From the NCBI GenBank assembly GCA_050951605.1, contig JBMNJJ010000009.1, forward strand, positions 434,001 to 498,000: a DNA stretch of 64,000 nt. The letters are read 5' to 3'. Position numbers and translations under genes: made by a program. The notes beneath the pieces are model-generated. The model searched no databases. It was not told the origin of the DNA and was given only the letters and a program-made list of their open reading frames with translations. Every line of letters starts with the position of its first letter. The stretch's first letter is position 1. Below are positions 17,562 through 26,141 of the stretch, in pieces. The DNA is from DUTS01 sp050951605 (lineage in GTDB: Bacteria; Bacillota; Peptococcia; DRI-13; DTU073).

Positions 17562-18221
17562 ATGAGTTTAGGAAAAGAATTTAGTAAAGGAATTTTGCGG
17601 GAAAACCCTCTTTTTCGTCTTACTTTAGGGATGTGTCCTTCTTTGGCAATTACGACTTCGGTTAATAATGCTTTGGGGATGGGGGTAGCTTTCACCGGGG
17701 TGCTTCTAGCTTCTAATGTGGTGATATCGGCTTTACGTAAAGTTATTCCAGAGAGTATTCGTATCCCTTGTTATATTGTTATTATTGCTTCTTTTGTTAC
17801 TTTAACGGAAATGTTAATGCAGGCATACATGCCTGAGTTGTTTGAAAGCTTAGGTATTTTCATTCCCTTAATTGTCGTAAATTGCATCATTTTAGGGCGG
17901 GCAGAAGCTTTTGCGAGTAAAAACACGGTTTTGCCTTCTTTTATGGATGGTTTAGGCATGGGTGTTGGTTATACTTTAGCCTTAGTTATTGTTTCTACGT
18001 TTAGAGAAATTTTAGGAGCAGGAACATTTATGGGACATGTTGTTTTTGCTGATTCAACATATTCAGCCTTAATTATGATTCTGCCACCCGGAGGGTTCAT
18101 TACGTTAGGATGTATCTTAGGTTTTCTTAATTTGCTGCAAAACAGAAAGGTTATGAAAAATAGACGTACTACTCAGTTGAAGCTAAAACAGCAAGTAGCA
18201 CAGCAAGTAAGTAGTAATTAA
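17562..18221 (+). CDS. rnfE: Rnf complex subunit E (integral membrane)
   Basis: 219 residues with six hydrophobic helices, the NqrD/RnfE family. The start KGILRENPLFRLTLGMCPSL carries the conserved mid-membrane cysteine in GMCPSLA, and a second conserved cysteine lies in NCIILGRAEAFA. Together with RnfA it forms the inverted pair that coordinates a membrane 2Fe-2S cluster. AGAGGAGG lies upstream of ATG 17562. The C-terminal tail is rich in Lys, Arg and Gln and should be cytoplasmic. It is the fourth gene of the cluster and intact. Confidence 0.95.
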   Translation: MSLGKEFSKGILRENPLFRLTLGMCPSLAITTSVNNALGMGVAFTGVLLASNVVISALRKVIPESIRIPCYIVIIASFVTLTEMLMQAYMPELFESLGIFIPLIVVNCIILGRAEAFASKNTVLPSFMDGLGMGVGYTLALVIVSTFREILGAGTFMGHVVFADSTYSALIMILPPGGFITLGCILGFLNLLQNRKVMKNRRTTQLKLKQQVAQQVSSN

Positions 18222-18238
18222 GAAAGGAGGCCATTTAA

Positions 18239-18814
18239 ATGCGTGAAATGATCATCATTATTATCGGTGCGGTTTTAATTAATAATATAATTTTGTCACA
18301 GTTTTTAGGTGTTTGTCCCTTTTTAGGTGTTTCTAAGAAACTCTCCTCTGCTGTAGGGATGGGTGTGGCGGTAACTTTTGTTTTAACTTTGGCTTCCTTG
18401 ATTACTTGGCTGGTGCAGACATTTATTTTAGAGCTTTTAGAAATAGAATATCTGCAGACAATTGCTTTTATTTTGGTGATTGCTTCCTTAGTTCAGTTTG
18501 TGGAAATGGTGATGCGGAAAAAAACACCCGATCTTTATGAGGCCTTAGGGGTATATCTTCCTTTGATTACTACCAACTGTGCTGTGTTAGGGGTAGCCAT
18601 TATTAATATCCAAAAGTCTTATGGTTTTCTGGAAACATTAGCCAATAGTTTAGGAAATGCCTTAGGTTTTACTTTGGCTTTAGTTTTATTTGCGGGAATT
18701 AGGGAGAGGTTGGAAGATGCTGATGTTCCTCAAAGTTTAAAAGGGATGCCCATTGCTTTGGTTACTGCTGCTTTAATGTCGATTGCTTTTTTAGGATTTA
18801 CGGGTCTTTTATAA
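18239..18814 (+). CDS. rnfA: Rnf complex subunit A (integral membrane)
   Basis: 191 residues and six membrane helices, the NqrE/RnfA family and topological mirror of RnfE. LSQFLGVCPFLGVSKKL carries the first conserved cysteine, and LITTNCAVLGVAIIN the second, which with RnfE ligate the intramembrane iron-sulfur cluster. AAAGGAGG precedes the ATG by a normal distance, and 17 bp separate it from rnfE. Length is standard. It is intact and followed directly by the damaged rnfB. Confidence 0.96.
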   Translation: MREMIIIIIGAVLINNIILSQFLGVCPFLGVSKKLSSAVGMGVAVTFVLTLASLITWLVQTFILELLEIEYLQTIAFILVIASLVQFVEMVMRKKTPDLYEALGVYLPLITTNCAVLGVAIINIQKSYGFLETLANSLGNALGFTLALVLFAGIRERLEDADVPQSLKGMPIALVTAALMSIAFLGFTGLL

Positions 18815-18836
18815 ATGAGTACGGAGGTAGAACATC

Positions 18837-19720
18837 ATGATTTATGCAGTTTTAAGTTTGGCTGTTTTGGGAGGAGTTTTTGGCATAGTTCTCGGTGTAG
18901 CCAATAAAAAATTTGCTGTAGAGGTTGATCCACGGGTAGAAGCGATTACTGAAGTTTTACCCGGAGCTAATTGTGGCAGCTGTGGTTTTCCCGGTTGTAG
19001 TGGTTATGCAGAGGCAATCGTAGCAGGTACGGCTCCACTTGATGCTTGTGCACCGGGTAAAGATGAAGTTCGGCAAAAGATTGCTCAAATAATGGGTGTG
19101 GAGGCAGGTAAAGCTAAAGAACGTAAGGTTGCTCAGCTTTTCTGCAAAGGAGGACGGATAGAGCTGCTTTTCTCTATGAATATGAAGGTATCCGGGATTG
19201 TCATACTGCGGCGACGATGTTTCAAGGACCTAAGGCTTGTAGTTATGGTTGTCTTGGTTTAGGTAGTTGTGTTGAGGCTTGTCCTTTCGGGGGTATTCAG
19301 ATGGGAGAAGACCAATTACCGGTAGTTGATTATGAGTTATGTTCAGGTTGTGGTGCTTGTGTAGATAATTGCCCACAACATATTTTAAAGCTTGTTAAAG
19401 CCTCTCAGCTTGTTCATGTTCGTTGTAGTAATAAAGAAAAAGGGAAAAAGGCGAAAAAAGCTTGTACAGTAGCCTGTATTAAATGTAAACTTTGTGAAAG
19501 AAATTGTCCGGAAGGGGCGATTAGTGTAGTCGCTGATGCCGAAGGGAGTATTGCGGTAATTGATTATGCGAAGTGTACTAATTGTGGAATTTGTGTCGAA
19601 AAGTGTCCTACCAAGGTCATTGAAAAAATGTTGCCGCTAACAACTTCCCTGGAGCAGAATAAAGAAGTAACTCCTGGGCAAAAACCTACAGGCTGTCAAA
19701 ATTGTGGTCTTTGTCAGTAA
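18837..19720 (+). pseudogene. rnfB: Rnf complex subunit B (ferredoxin-like electron entry subunit), frameshifted
   Basis: The first frame (from ATG 18837) codes a membrane helix and the Fe-S motif GANCGSCGFPGCSGYAEAI, then KVAQLFCKGG. The remainder is in another frame: TDRAAFLYEYEGIRDCHTAA followed by TMFQGPKACSYGCLGLGSCV and several CxxCxxCxxxC ferredoxin motifs to TAA 19718-19720. The switch is at about 19152-19156 (AAAGGAGGACGG). Restoring one base gives a continuous protein of about 294 residues of normal RnfB architecture. RnfB takes electrons from ferredoxin, so its loss should disable the complex. The cause could be mutation, an unannounced -1 frameshift or a sequence error. Confidence 0.88.
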
Positions 19721-19750
19721 AGATATTTTTATGAAAGTAGGAGTATTTTG

Positions 19751-20813
19751 ATGAAAAAGAACTATCCCATAGTGCTGATAGTATTTTTAGTGATTGCTTT
19801 GTTGGTGGGAACTATCTTTTTGAGGCAAAAAAAAGAGCGAGAATTGACGAGTGATGAATTTCTGATGGATACTTTAATCAGTATTAGTACTTATGGTACT
19901 GATACTGATTTTTTACAAAAAGCTATGGAAAAAGCTTTTCAGGAAATGAGACGTATTGCTGATTTAACTGATCGCTTTTCCTTTGTCAGGAACAACTGCT
20001 GCTGCCTTAAGTGATGTAGTTTCTATTAATGAAAATGCGGGGATAAAACCTGTTGTTGTAGACAAAGATGTCTTTAAAATGTTGCAATTAGCCCAAGCAT
20101 ATAATCGGCTCACAGAAGGTGCTTTTGATGTGACTATTGGCCCTTTAATGGACTTATGGGGTTTTGGTCGCGAAAAGCAAAAGGTCCCCACTGCTGGCGA
20201 ATTAGAGCAGGTTTTAACTTTAGTAGATAGTGAAAAGTTAATTTTAAATCAAGAGGAACAGAGTGCTTTTTTAAGCGAAAAGGGAATGTCTTTAGATTTA
20301 GGTGCAGTCGCCAAAGGTTATGCTGTAGAAAAAGCTGCACAAGTATTGAGAAAAGAGGGTGTTGAGAAAGCTTTAATTAATGCGGGAGGGAATATTAGGG
20401 TTATAGGTGAAAAAGTAAAGAGGCAACCTTGGAAAATAGGGATTCAAGACCCACGTGATTCTTCTGCTTTAATCGGGATACTTTCTTTAGAAGATGAAGC
20501 TACGGCTACTTCCGGAGATTATAACCGGATGATTAAAATTGCTGGAAAGAATTATCATCATCTTCTTTCTCCTCAGACAGGCTGTCCAGTAGGATATAAT
20601 ATGGGTGTAACTGTAGTTACGCGTGATGCAGGTCAAGCGGATTTGCTTTCGACCGCTTTGTTTCTTTTAGAGCCACAACAGGCCCTAGAGTTAGTAGCCA
20701 AGTTAAGTGAGACAGAAGTAGTTATTGTGACTGCTGACCAGAAAATTTTAGTTAGTCCTGGCCTACAAGGGAAGATAGAACTGAGACCGAGGAAGGAATA
20801 TAGTTATGACTAA
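19751..20813 (+). pseudogene. apbE: FAD:protein FMN transferase ApbE, frameshifted
   Basis: ApbE attaches FMN to the threonines of RnfG and RnfD. The N-terminal frame codes an anchor (YPIVLIVFLVIALLVGTIFL) and MDTLISISTYG to LTDRFS. The rest lies one frame over, from SGTTAAALSDVVSINENAG through NRLTEGAFDVTIGPLMDLWG and LDLGAVAKGYAV to TSGDYNRM, all ApbE hallmarks. One extra T in TTTT (19976-19979) accounts for the shift. Without it the protein is about 353 residues. ATG 19751 is seven bases after AGGAG. Its 3' end overlaps the next gene (ATGACTAA). Loss would leave RnfG and RnfD unflavinylated unless another apbE exists. Confidence 0.88.
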
Positions 20814-21180
20814 AACTGATCAAAAATTATTATTAGTATTATTAATAATCGGTTTGCTGGCTCTGTGTTTTGAATAGGTTTTATTTTCATCCCAGACACA
20901 GTCAAATCAGGTGGTCATAAAAGTAAAGGGTGAGATAATAAAGACTTTAACTTTACGAGAAGGAGAACCTTTGCAGAGGTTGATCATTGAAGGAAAAAGA
21001 GGTCAGGCTATTGTGGAAACTAAAGGACTAAAGGTGCGGATGTTGGAAGCTCCCTGTCCTGATCAAATTTGTGTTAAACAAGGGTGGATCGATAGGCCGC
21101 GACAAACGATTATTTGTGTACCTAATGAGATTGTTATTTATATAGATGCAGAAGCTTCTCTTGATGGGATTACTGGTTAA
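20806..21180 (+). pseudogene. NusG domain II-containing protein with an in-frame TAG
   Basis: The frame from ATG 20806 codes MTKTDQKLLLVLLIIGLLAL CFE, a membrane anchor, then TAG at 20875-20877. The same frame then continues VLFSSQTQSNQVVIKVKGEI to LTLREGEPLQRLIIEGKRGQ and EAPCPDQICVKQGWIDRPRQ, the NusG domain II fold usually encoded between apbE and the Gx transporter in Rnf loci. It would be 124 residues if read through. Reinitiation at GTG 20911 would give a soluble 89-residue domain without its anchor. The stop is at codon 24, so a single substitution explains it. The biochemical role of this family is unknown. Confidence 0.8.
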
Positions 21181-21196
21181 ATAAGGTGAGTTATTA

Positions 21197-21721
21197 ATGT
21201 CTAAAACACGAAAATTAGTATATTTTTCTCTTTTTATAACCCTGGCTACAGCACTGGGTTTTTTAGAAATGCTTTTACCTAATCCTCTTCCTTTGCCGGG
21301 GGTTAAATTAGGGCTGGCGAATATTGTTACTTTATTGGTACTTTATCTGTATGGTTTGAAGGCAGGATTAGTAGTATCTTTGTTTCGAGTTCTTTTTGCC
21401 TCTTTATTAGGAGGAACTTTTCTTGCAGTAGGTTTTTGGCTTAGTTTTTCCGGTGCTGTCTTCAGCACTTTAGTTATGGCTGTATTAATTAAATGTGTTC
21501 CGGCACTAAGCATTATGGGTGTAAGTATGGTTGGAGCTGTGTCACACAATGTCGGACAATTACTGACAGCTTCACTCTTAATTCAAACACCATATATTTT
21601 TTATTATCTTCCTATTTTACTTTTAGCAGGCTTACCTACCGGAGTGGTGACTGGTTATCTTGCTCGTTTATTGCTTCGTTATTTTCCGGGAAAAGATTTT
21701 TTAATTATTAAAGAAAAATAA
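21197..21721 (+). CDS. Gx transporter family membrane protein
   Basis: 174 residues with five or six hydrophobic segments. The N-terminal FITLATALGFLEMLLPNPLP followed by GVKLGLANIVTLLVLYLYG is the hallmark of the Gx_transp family (annotated in older genomes as heptaprenyl diphosphate synthase component I). The family resembles ECF-type S components and is typically found next to apbE and NusG-II genes in Clostridia. The substrate is not established. The frame is intact, with AAGGTGAG upstream of the ATG. It closes the Rnf-associated block, and no heptaprenyl synthase component II follows. Confidence 0.85.
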   Translation: MSKTRKLVYFSLFITLATALGFLEMLLPNPLPLPGVKLGLANIVTLLVLYLYGLKAGLVVSLFRVLFASLLGGTFLAVGFWLSFSGAVFSTLVMAVLIKCVPALSIMGVSMVGAVSHNVGQLLTASLLIQTPYIFYYLPILLLAGLPTGVVTGYLARLLLRYFPGKDFLIIKEK

Positions 21722-21792
21722 AAAGACAGGCACATTATTAGTTTCATCACCATATTATTAAGAATGACTGTAAAAATGGAGGTGAAACTGTA

Positions 21793-22485
21793 ATGGGTTT
21801 AGGGACAATAATTATTGCCGCGGCAACCTTAATTAACAGCCTGTTACTTCTTGCTTATTATTTAAATAATAATGCATTTCCTCATCCGCTTTCTGAAAAG
21901 GATGAGCATTTTTATTTAAAAAAAGTTCAAGCCGGAGACCTTAATGCTAGAAATACGCTGATTGAACATAATTTAAGATTAGTAGCCCATATTGCTAAAA
22001 AATTTGATGGGGTAGGTGATGATAAAGATGATATTATTTCTATAGGGACTATAGGTTTAATTAAAGCCATTAATACTTTTGATCCTGAAAAAGGTACAAA
22101 GTTAGCTACATATGCCGCACGCTGTATTGAAAATGAAATTTTAATGCACTTGCGAGCAACTAAAAAAAACAGAGGCGAGGTTTCTCTTTATGACCCGATA
22201 GGTGTTGACAAAGAAGGTAATGAGATTACATTAATTGATATTTTAGGTACACATCCGGATGTTGTTCCAGACCTTGTGCAAACTAATGTAGAATTCCAGC
22301 AGGCTCTGGAAAAGATTAAAAATTTAAGTACACGGGAAAGAAACGTTTTAGAAATGCGTTTTGGTTTAGTTAACGGTTTTAGAAAAACTCAACGAGAAAT
22401 TGCTATGATGTTAGGAATATCGCGTTCCTATGTTTCGCGTATTGAAAAGAGAGCTTTAGAAAAATTAATTAAGGAGTTAAAATAA
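21793..22485 (+). CDS. sigK: Sporulation sigma factor SigK (mother cell, late)
   Basis: 230 residues. The N-terminal hydrophobic pro-sequence (IIAAATLINSLLLLAYYL) precedes NNAFPHPLS, the SigK processing region. Regions 2 and 4 are clear: RLVAHIAKKFDGVGDDKDDI, SIGTIGLIKAINTFDPEKGT, KLATYAARCIENEILMHLRA, and the HTH TQREIAMMLGISRSYVSRIE. It directs late mother-cell transcription (coat and cortex genes) after cleavage by SpoIVFB-type protease. The gene is continuous, with no skin-type interruption. AGGTGAAA precedes the ATG. Confidence 0.95.
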   Translation: MGLGTIIIAAATLINSLLLLAYYLNNNAFPHPLSEKDEHFYLKKVQAGDLNARNTLIEHNLRLVAHIAKKFDGVGDDKDDIISIGTIGLIKAINTFDPEKGTKLATYAARCIENEILMHLRATKKNRGEVSLYDPIGVDKEGNEITLIDILGTHPDVVPDLVQTNVEFQQALEKIKNLSTRERNVLEMRFGLVNGFRKTQREIAMMLGISRSYVSRIEKRALEKLIKELK

Positions 22486-22681
22486 AATAAAAAAAAGACC
22501 TCTTTTATTGAGGTCGGCAAGGAAATTAAACATAAAATTATATTTATAAAAAAGGAAAGATATTAGTTCACTTTAATTATATATTATAAAGTAGAGTTAA
22601 GTAAAGTCATTCTGTGATCGGGGAATGATTTTATTCTCTATTTATGGTAAAATATTTGTAGGAAAATGGTAGGAGATAAAT

Positions 22682-23167
22682 ATGAGTATTTTGAAACCTG
22701 ATTTAATGGTTAATTCTCTTGGTGATATTAATTTAAAGTTACATTGGGAGAGGGGTAAACGAGGAATAATTTTAGATCTTGATAATACAATAGTTTCGTG
22801 GAATGTTAAGGAATTAAGTGAAGAAGGACATCTTTTTCTTAAGCAAGCTCTTGCTTTAAAATATAAAATATATTTACTTACAAATGCTGGGCGAAAAAGG
22901 ACAGAAACTATTGCTCGAAAATATAACATTTCTTATATCGCTCCAGCTCTTAAACCGCGGAAAAGTCCTTTTTTAAAAGCTTTAAAAAAAATGAATTTAC
23001 AAAAGGATAAAGTTTTAGTTATTGGGGATCAGATTTTTACAGATATTTTAGGGGGAAATCGAGTTGGTTGTTATACAATTTTAGTGCCACCTCTTTCGCC
23101 AAGGGAGTTTATAGGCACAAAGTTTATACGGTTATTAGAATTTTTCGTTAAACGGATGATTATTTAG
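22682..23167 (+). CDS. yqeG: YqeG family HAD-IIIA phosphatase
   Basis: 161 residues. HAD motif I is ILDLDNTIVSW (Asp-x-Asp), motif II LLTNAGRKR, and motif IV VIGDQIFTDILGGNRVGC. There is no cap, which is the HAD-IIIA pattern. The start PDLMVNSLGDINLKLHWERG matches YqeG proteins, whose physiological substrate is uncertain; PGP phosphatase activity is known for some relatives. GTAGGAGA precedes the ATG. In Bacilli it heads the yqeGH-aroE cluster; here aroK follows instead. The 196-bp gap from sigK holds a hairpin (22497-22515) and AT-rich promoter-like sequence. Confidence 0.88.
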   Translation: MSILKPDLMVNSLGDINLKLHWERGKRGIILDLDNTIVSWNVKELSEEGHLFLKQALALKYKIYLLTNAGRKRTETIARKYNISYIAPALKPRKSPFLKALKKMNLQKDKVLVIGDQIFTDILGGNRVGCYTILVPPLSPREFIGTKFIRLLEFFVKRMII

Positions 23168-23256
23168 TAAGTTTAATAAGTACCTTATGCTGTAAAAGGA
23201 TGTTTTGGTGACTTGATGATGATAAATAGAATTAGCATTTAAGGCGGGTGAATAAT

Positions 23257-23778
23257 TTGCAAGCAAATATTATCTTAATAGGTTTTATGGGAACTGGGAA
23301 AACTGCAGTAGGCAAAAGATTAGCTACAATCTTAAAAAAAGATTTTTACGATACTGATCACGAAATAGAAAATGTTACGGGTATGTCTATTTCCCAGTTA
23401 TTTAGCAAGCATGGGGAAGTTAGGTTTCGTTCTGAGGAAAACTTAGCTTTACAACGTTTGTTACAAAGAGAAAACTGTATTATTGCTACAGGAGGAGGAA
23501 TTGTTTTAAATCAAGATAATATTGATTTTTTAGCAGAAAAGGGTGTTATTATTTGTCTTTTGGCACGACCTGAAATTATTTATGAACGAGTGAAAAGACG
23601 AAACAACCGTCCTTTATTAAAAAAGGATAATCTTTACGAAACTATTATTAAATTGATGAAGGAACGAGAGAAATTATATAAGTGTGCTGATTTTTATATT
23701 GATACTTCCGATTTAGAATTCAGTGAAATCATTGATAAGATTATTGCTTTTTTGGAAGATTATTGGCAAGAACTCTAA
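23257..23778 (+). CDS. aroK: Shikimate kinase
   Basis: 173 residues. It phosphorylates shikimate at O3 in the chorismate pathway. Walker A is GFMGTGKTAVGKR. The shikimate-binding DTDHEIE, the RSEE segment, GGGIVL and the lid arginines in KRRNNRPLL are all present. TTG 23257 lies eight bases after AAGGCGGG; the in-frame GTG 23248 overlaps that site and is rejected. Another aromatic pathway gene, aroQ, is 5.2 kb downstream on the same strand. The gene is intact and of usual length. Confidence 0.93.
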   Translation: MQANIILIGFMGTGKTAVGKRLATILKKDFYDTDHEIENVTGMSISQLFSKHGEVRFRSEENLALQRLLQRENCIIATGGGIVLNQDNIDFLAEKGVIICLLARPEIIYERVKRRNNRPLLKKDNLYETIIKLMKEREKLYKCADFYIDTSDLEFSEIIDKIIAFLEDYWQEL

Positions 23779-23904
23779 AGGTTCAACAATCAGAAAATTG
23801 GTGTTAGAGTTGCAGGGATTTACAGAAAAAAGTCGAATATTTGTAATTACAAGTAATTTCAAGACTAATAAAAAATTAAAAGGTAAATAAGGGGGAATAA
23901 CAAG

Positions 23905-24987
23905 TTGGATGTTATTGAGATATTAAAAAAGGCAATTGAGCTCGGAGCTTCTGATATTCATCTTTCCGTAGGTATTCAACCGACATTTCGCATAAATGGT
24001 AAATTAGTCCGTTGGCAACCAGAGGGTAAAGAAACGGAATTTTTAAAGCGTGATGATATTGTAAAAACTATTCACGAGATTATGGATAGGGAACAATTAG
24101 TATCTTGGCAGTCTCAAGGAGAATATGACTTTTCTTATTCTCTTCCAGGAGTAGGTCGTTTTAGGGTAAATGCTTATCGACAACGCGGCTGTCCCAGTTT
24201 AGCTATTCGTCCTGTACCATATGAAATACCGCCTTTAGAAAAATTAGGGATTCCTGAGGCTATTGTTAAGCTTATGAAAAAAAAGGACGGTTTAGTTCTG
24301 GTTACCGGCACTACAGGATGTGGAAAGTCAACAACACTTGCTGCTTTAATTAATAAAATAAATATGGAAGAAGAAAAACATATTATTACAATCGAAGATC
24401 CAATTGAATATCTTTATCAACATAAGAAAAGCATTGTTAACCAAAGAGAATTAGGTGGAGATACCGCTTCTTTTACAGGAGCACTACGAGCTTGTTTACG
24501 TCAGGATCCTGATGTAATATTAATTGGAGAACTTCGTGATCTAGAAACAATCGCTACGGCAATTACAGCCGCAGAAACGGGTCATCTAGTCTTAGCTACT
24601 TTACATACCAATGGTGCGGCACAGTCTATAGACAGAATTATAGATGTTTTCCCGGCAAATCAACAAACACAGATTAAAATTCAACTTTCTACTACTTTAC
24701 AAGGAGTAATCACACAGCAGTTATTACCTAGGGCTGATGGTAATGGTATGGTTTTGGCGGCAGAAGTATTAATTAGTATACCGGCTATTCGTAATTTAAT
24801 TAGAGAAGGGAAAACACATCAAATTCCGACAGTTTTACAGACGGGAGCTCGTTGGGGTATGCAGACAATGGATATGGCTTTATGTGATTTGGTCAAGAAA
24901 AATATTATAACCCTGGAAACTGCTTTGAACCATACAAATGATAAGGAAAGTTTTAATCGTTTAGTTAATTCGAGAAATTATTATTAA
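23905..24987 (+). CDS. pilT: Type IV pilus twitching ATPase PilT
   Basis: 360 residues, close to the usual PilT length of about 350. Walker A (GTTGCGKST), the Asp box (ITIEDPIEYL), the Walker B region (LIGELRDLETI) and the His box (HLVLATLHTNGA) are present. AIRNLIREGKTHQIPTVLQT is the C-terminal retraction signature that separates PilT from PilB. It depolymerises pilin fibres from the cytoplasmic face. The start is TTG 23905 behind GGGGG. Only a prepilin peptidase and a ComFB-like gene follow; pilB, pilC and pilins are not in this window. The retraction target is therefore unclear. Confidence 0.93.
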   Translation: MDVIEILKKAIELGASDIHLSVGIQPTFRINGKLVRWQPEGKETEFLKRDDIVKTIHEIMDREQLVSWQSQGEYDFSYSLPGVGRFRVNAYRQRGCPSLAIRPVPYEIPPLEKLGIPEAIVKLMKKKDGLVLVTGTTGCGKSTTLAALINKINMEEEKHIITIEDPIEYLYQHKKSIVNQRELGGDTASFTGALRACLRQDPDVILIGELRDLETIATAITAAETGHLVLATLHTNGAAQSIDRIIDVFPANQQTQIKIQLSTTLQGVITQQLLPRADGNGMVLAAEVLISIPAIRNLIREGKTHQIPTVLQTGARWGMQTMDMALCDLVKKNIITLETALNHTNDKESFNRLVNSRNYY

Positions 24988-25023
24988 TATTATTATTTAA
25001 AGTTATATGGGGTGTTGATTATA

Positions 25024-25776
25024 TTGGATGCTCTTTCGCTAATTTTCATTTTTCTTTTTGGACTTGCTTTTGGAAGTTTTCTTAATGTCTGTATTTATCG
25101 TTTGCCTAAAAAGGAAAGTATTATCTTTCCATCTTCCCATTGTCCATCTTGTCAAAAAAAACTACAAGTAAAAGATTTAATTCCTGTATTAAGCTTTTTA
25201 TTACTAAAGGGAAAGTGTCGATATTGTGGGAAGAAAATACATTGGCGATATCCTGTTGTTGAATTAATTAATGGCTTAGGTTGGGTAGGAATAATTTCTT
25301 TATGTGGTTTTACTTTAGAAGGAATAACTGCATTATTAATCTTTTCCTTTTCTTTGGTTGTAACATTAATTGATGTGGAACATTATCTTATTCTTAATAA
25401 TTTAGTAATTTTTCTTTTTCTTTGTGGTTTTCTTTTTCATTTTCTTTCGCATGAAATGAGTTTAAAAGAGCGAGTACTGGGGATGCTCGTGGGCTTTGCT
25501 ATCCCTTTTTTTCTGGCTTTAATTAGTCGAGGAGGTATGGGAGGAGGGGATATCAAGTTATGTGCGGCAATGGGGTTTTGGTTAGGGTTCCCCGGTATCT
25601 TTCAGGCGATTTTTATTGGTGCTCTAGTAGGTAGTATCATGGGCATTATATTACTTCTAACTAAAATAAAAAAAAGAAAGGACCCGATTCCCTTTGGACC
25701 ATTTTTAGTATTGGGATTTTTTACGGTGTTTCTTTTTCAAGGACAAATACATTCTTGGTATTGGTCTTTATTTTAA
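25024..25776 (+). CDS. Prepilin peptidase / N-methyltransferase (A24 family)
   Basis: About 250 residues with eight membrane helices. The N-terminal GSFLNVCIYRLPK, the two zinc CxxC pairs (CPSC, CRYCGKK), the first catalytic Asp in TLIDVEHYLI and the second in MGGGDIKLCAAMG define a complete bifunctional PilD/ComC-type enzyme. It cleaves and N-methylates type IV prepilins. TTG 25024 is best spaced from GGGGTG; GTG 25012 and TTG 25015 overlap it. It lies 24-36 bp after pilT, so the two are probably co-transcribed. Confidence 0.92.
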   Translation: MDALSLIFIFLFGLAFGSFLNVCIYRLPKKESIIFPSSHCPSCQKKLQVKDLIPVLSFLLLKGKCRYCGKKIHWRYPVVELINGLGWVGIISLCGFTLEGITALLIFSFSLVVTLIDVEHYLILNNLVIFLFLCGFLFHFLSHEMSLKERVLGMLVGFAIPFFLALISRGGMGGGDIKLCAAMGFWLGFPGIFQAIFIGALVGSIMGIILLLTKIKKRKDPIPFGPFLVLGFFTVFLFQGQIHSWYWSLF

Positions 25777-25794
25777 GGGAAGGAGGACTATACT

Positions 25795-26064
25795 TTGGAA
25801 TTAATTAATTATACACTTAAATGGATTTGGGAGGTTATGGATGAGGTCTTACCTAAATATCCTGATATTTGTAAATGCGAACGGTGTCGTTATGATATAG
25901 CTGCATTTGCAGCCAATAGACTTACTCCCTTTTATGTGGTGAGTAGAAATGGATATATTTTTGCTAAAACAAAATTACTTTCACAACAAAGTCGGGCTGA
26001 TATTTTAGCTGAAGTTATTAAGGCTATTGAAATAGTAAGTAAAAATCCCCATCATCAAGAATGA
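25795..26064 (+). CDS. ComFB-like late competence protein
   Basis: 89 residues. LPKYPDICKCERCRYDIAAF with its cysteine trio, then AANRLTPFYVVSRNG and QQSRADILAEVIKAIEIV, match the ComFB domain, a small fold that in cyanobacteria binds cyclic di-nucleotides and whose role in Bacillus is unclear. The start is TTG 25795 with GGAAGGAGG upstream. It is the third gene of a likely pilT-peptidase-comFB operon, which hints at pilus or competence regulation. That functional link is inference. Confidence 0.82.
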   Translation: MELINYTLKWIWEVMDEVLPKYPDICKCERCRYDIAAFAANRLTPFYVVSRNGYIFAKTKLLSQQSRADILAEVIKAIEIVSKNPHHQE

Positions 26065-26141
26065 ACAGAGAGTATATTTTTATCTAAAATAAAACAAATT
26101 AAGGTAATAATAGATATATTTTTAAAGGATGAGGTTGAGAA

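Noticed and set aside
20875..20877. TAG as a pyrrolysine codon
   Set aside because: Pyrrolysine occurs in methylamine methyltransferases. A membrane-anchor position in a NusG-II protein, next to two other broken genes, fits a mutation better.
21793..22485. sigK interrupted by a skin-like prophage
   Set aside because: The gene is continuous from pro-sequence to region 4 with no interruption or recombinase nearby.
22497..22515. GACCTC/GAGGTC hairpin as a sigK terminator
   Set aside because: The T-run lies on the minus-strand side (A-run on the plus strand), so it is not a standard terminator for sigK, and no minus-strand gene ends there.
23241..23259. GTG 23248 as the aroK start
   Set aside because: It overlaps its own ribosome site; TTG 23257 has normal spacing and gives the usual shikimate kinase N-terminus.
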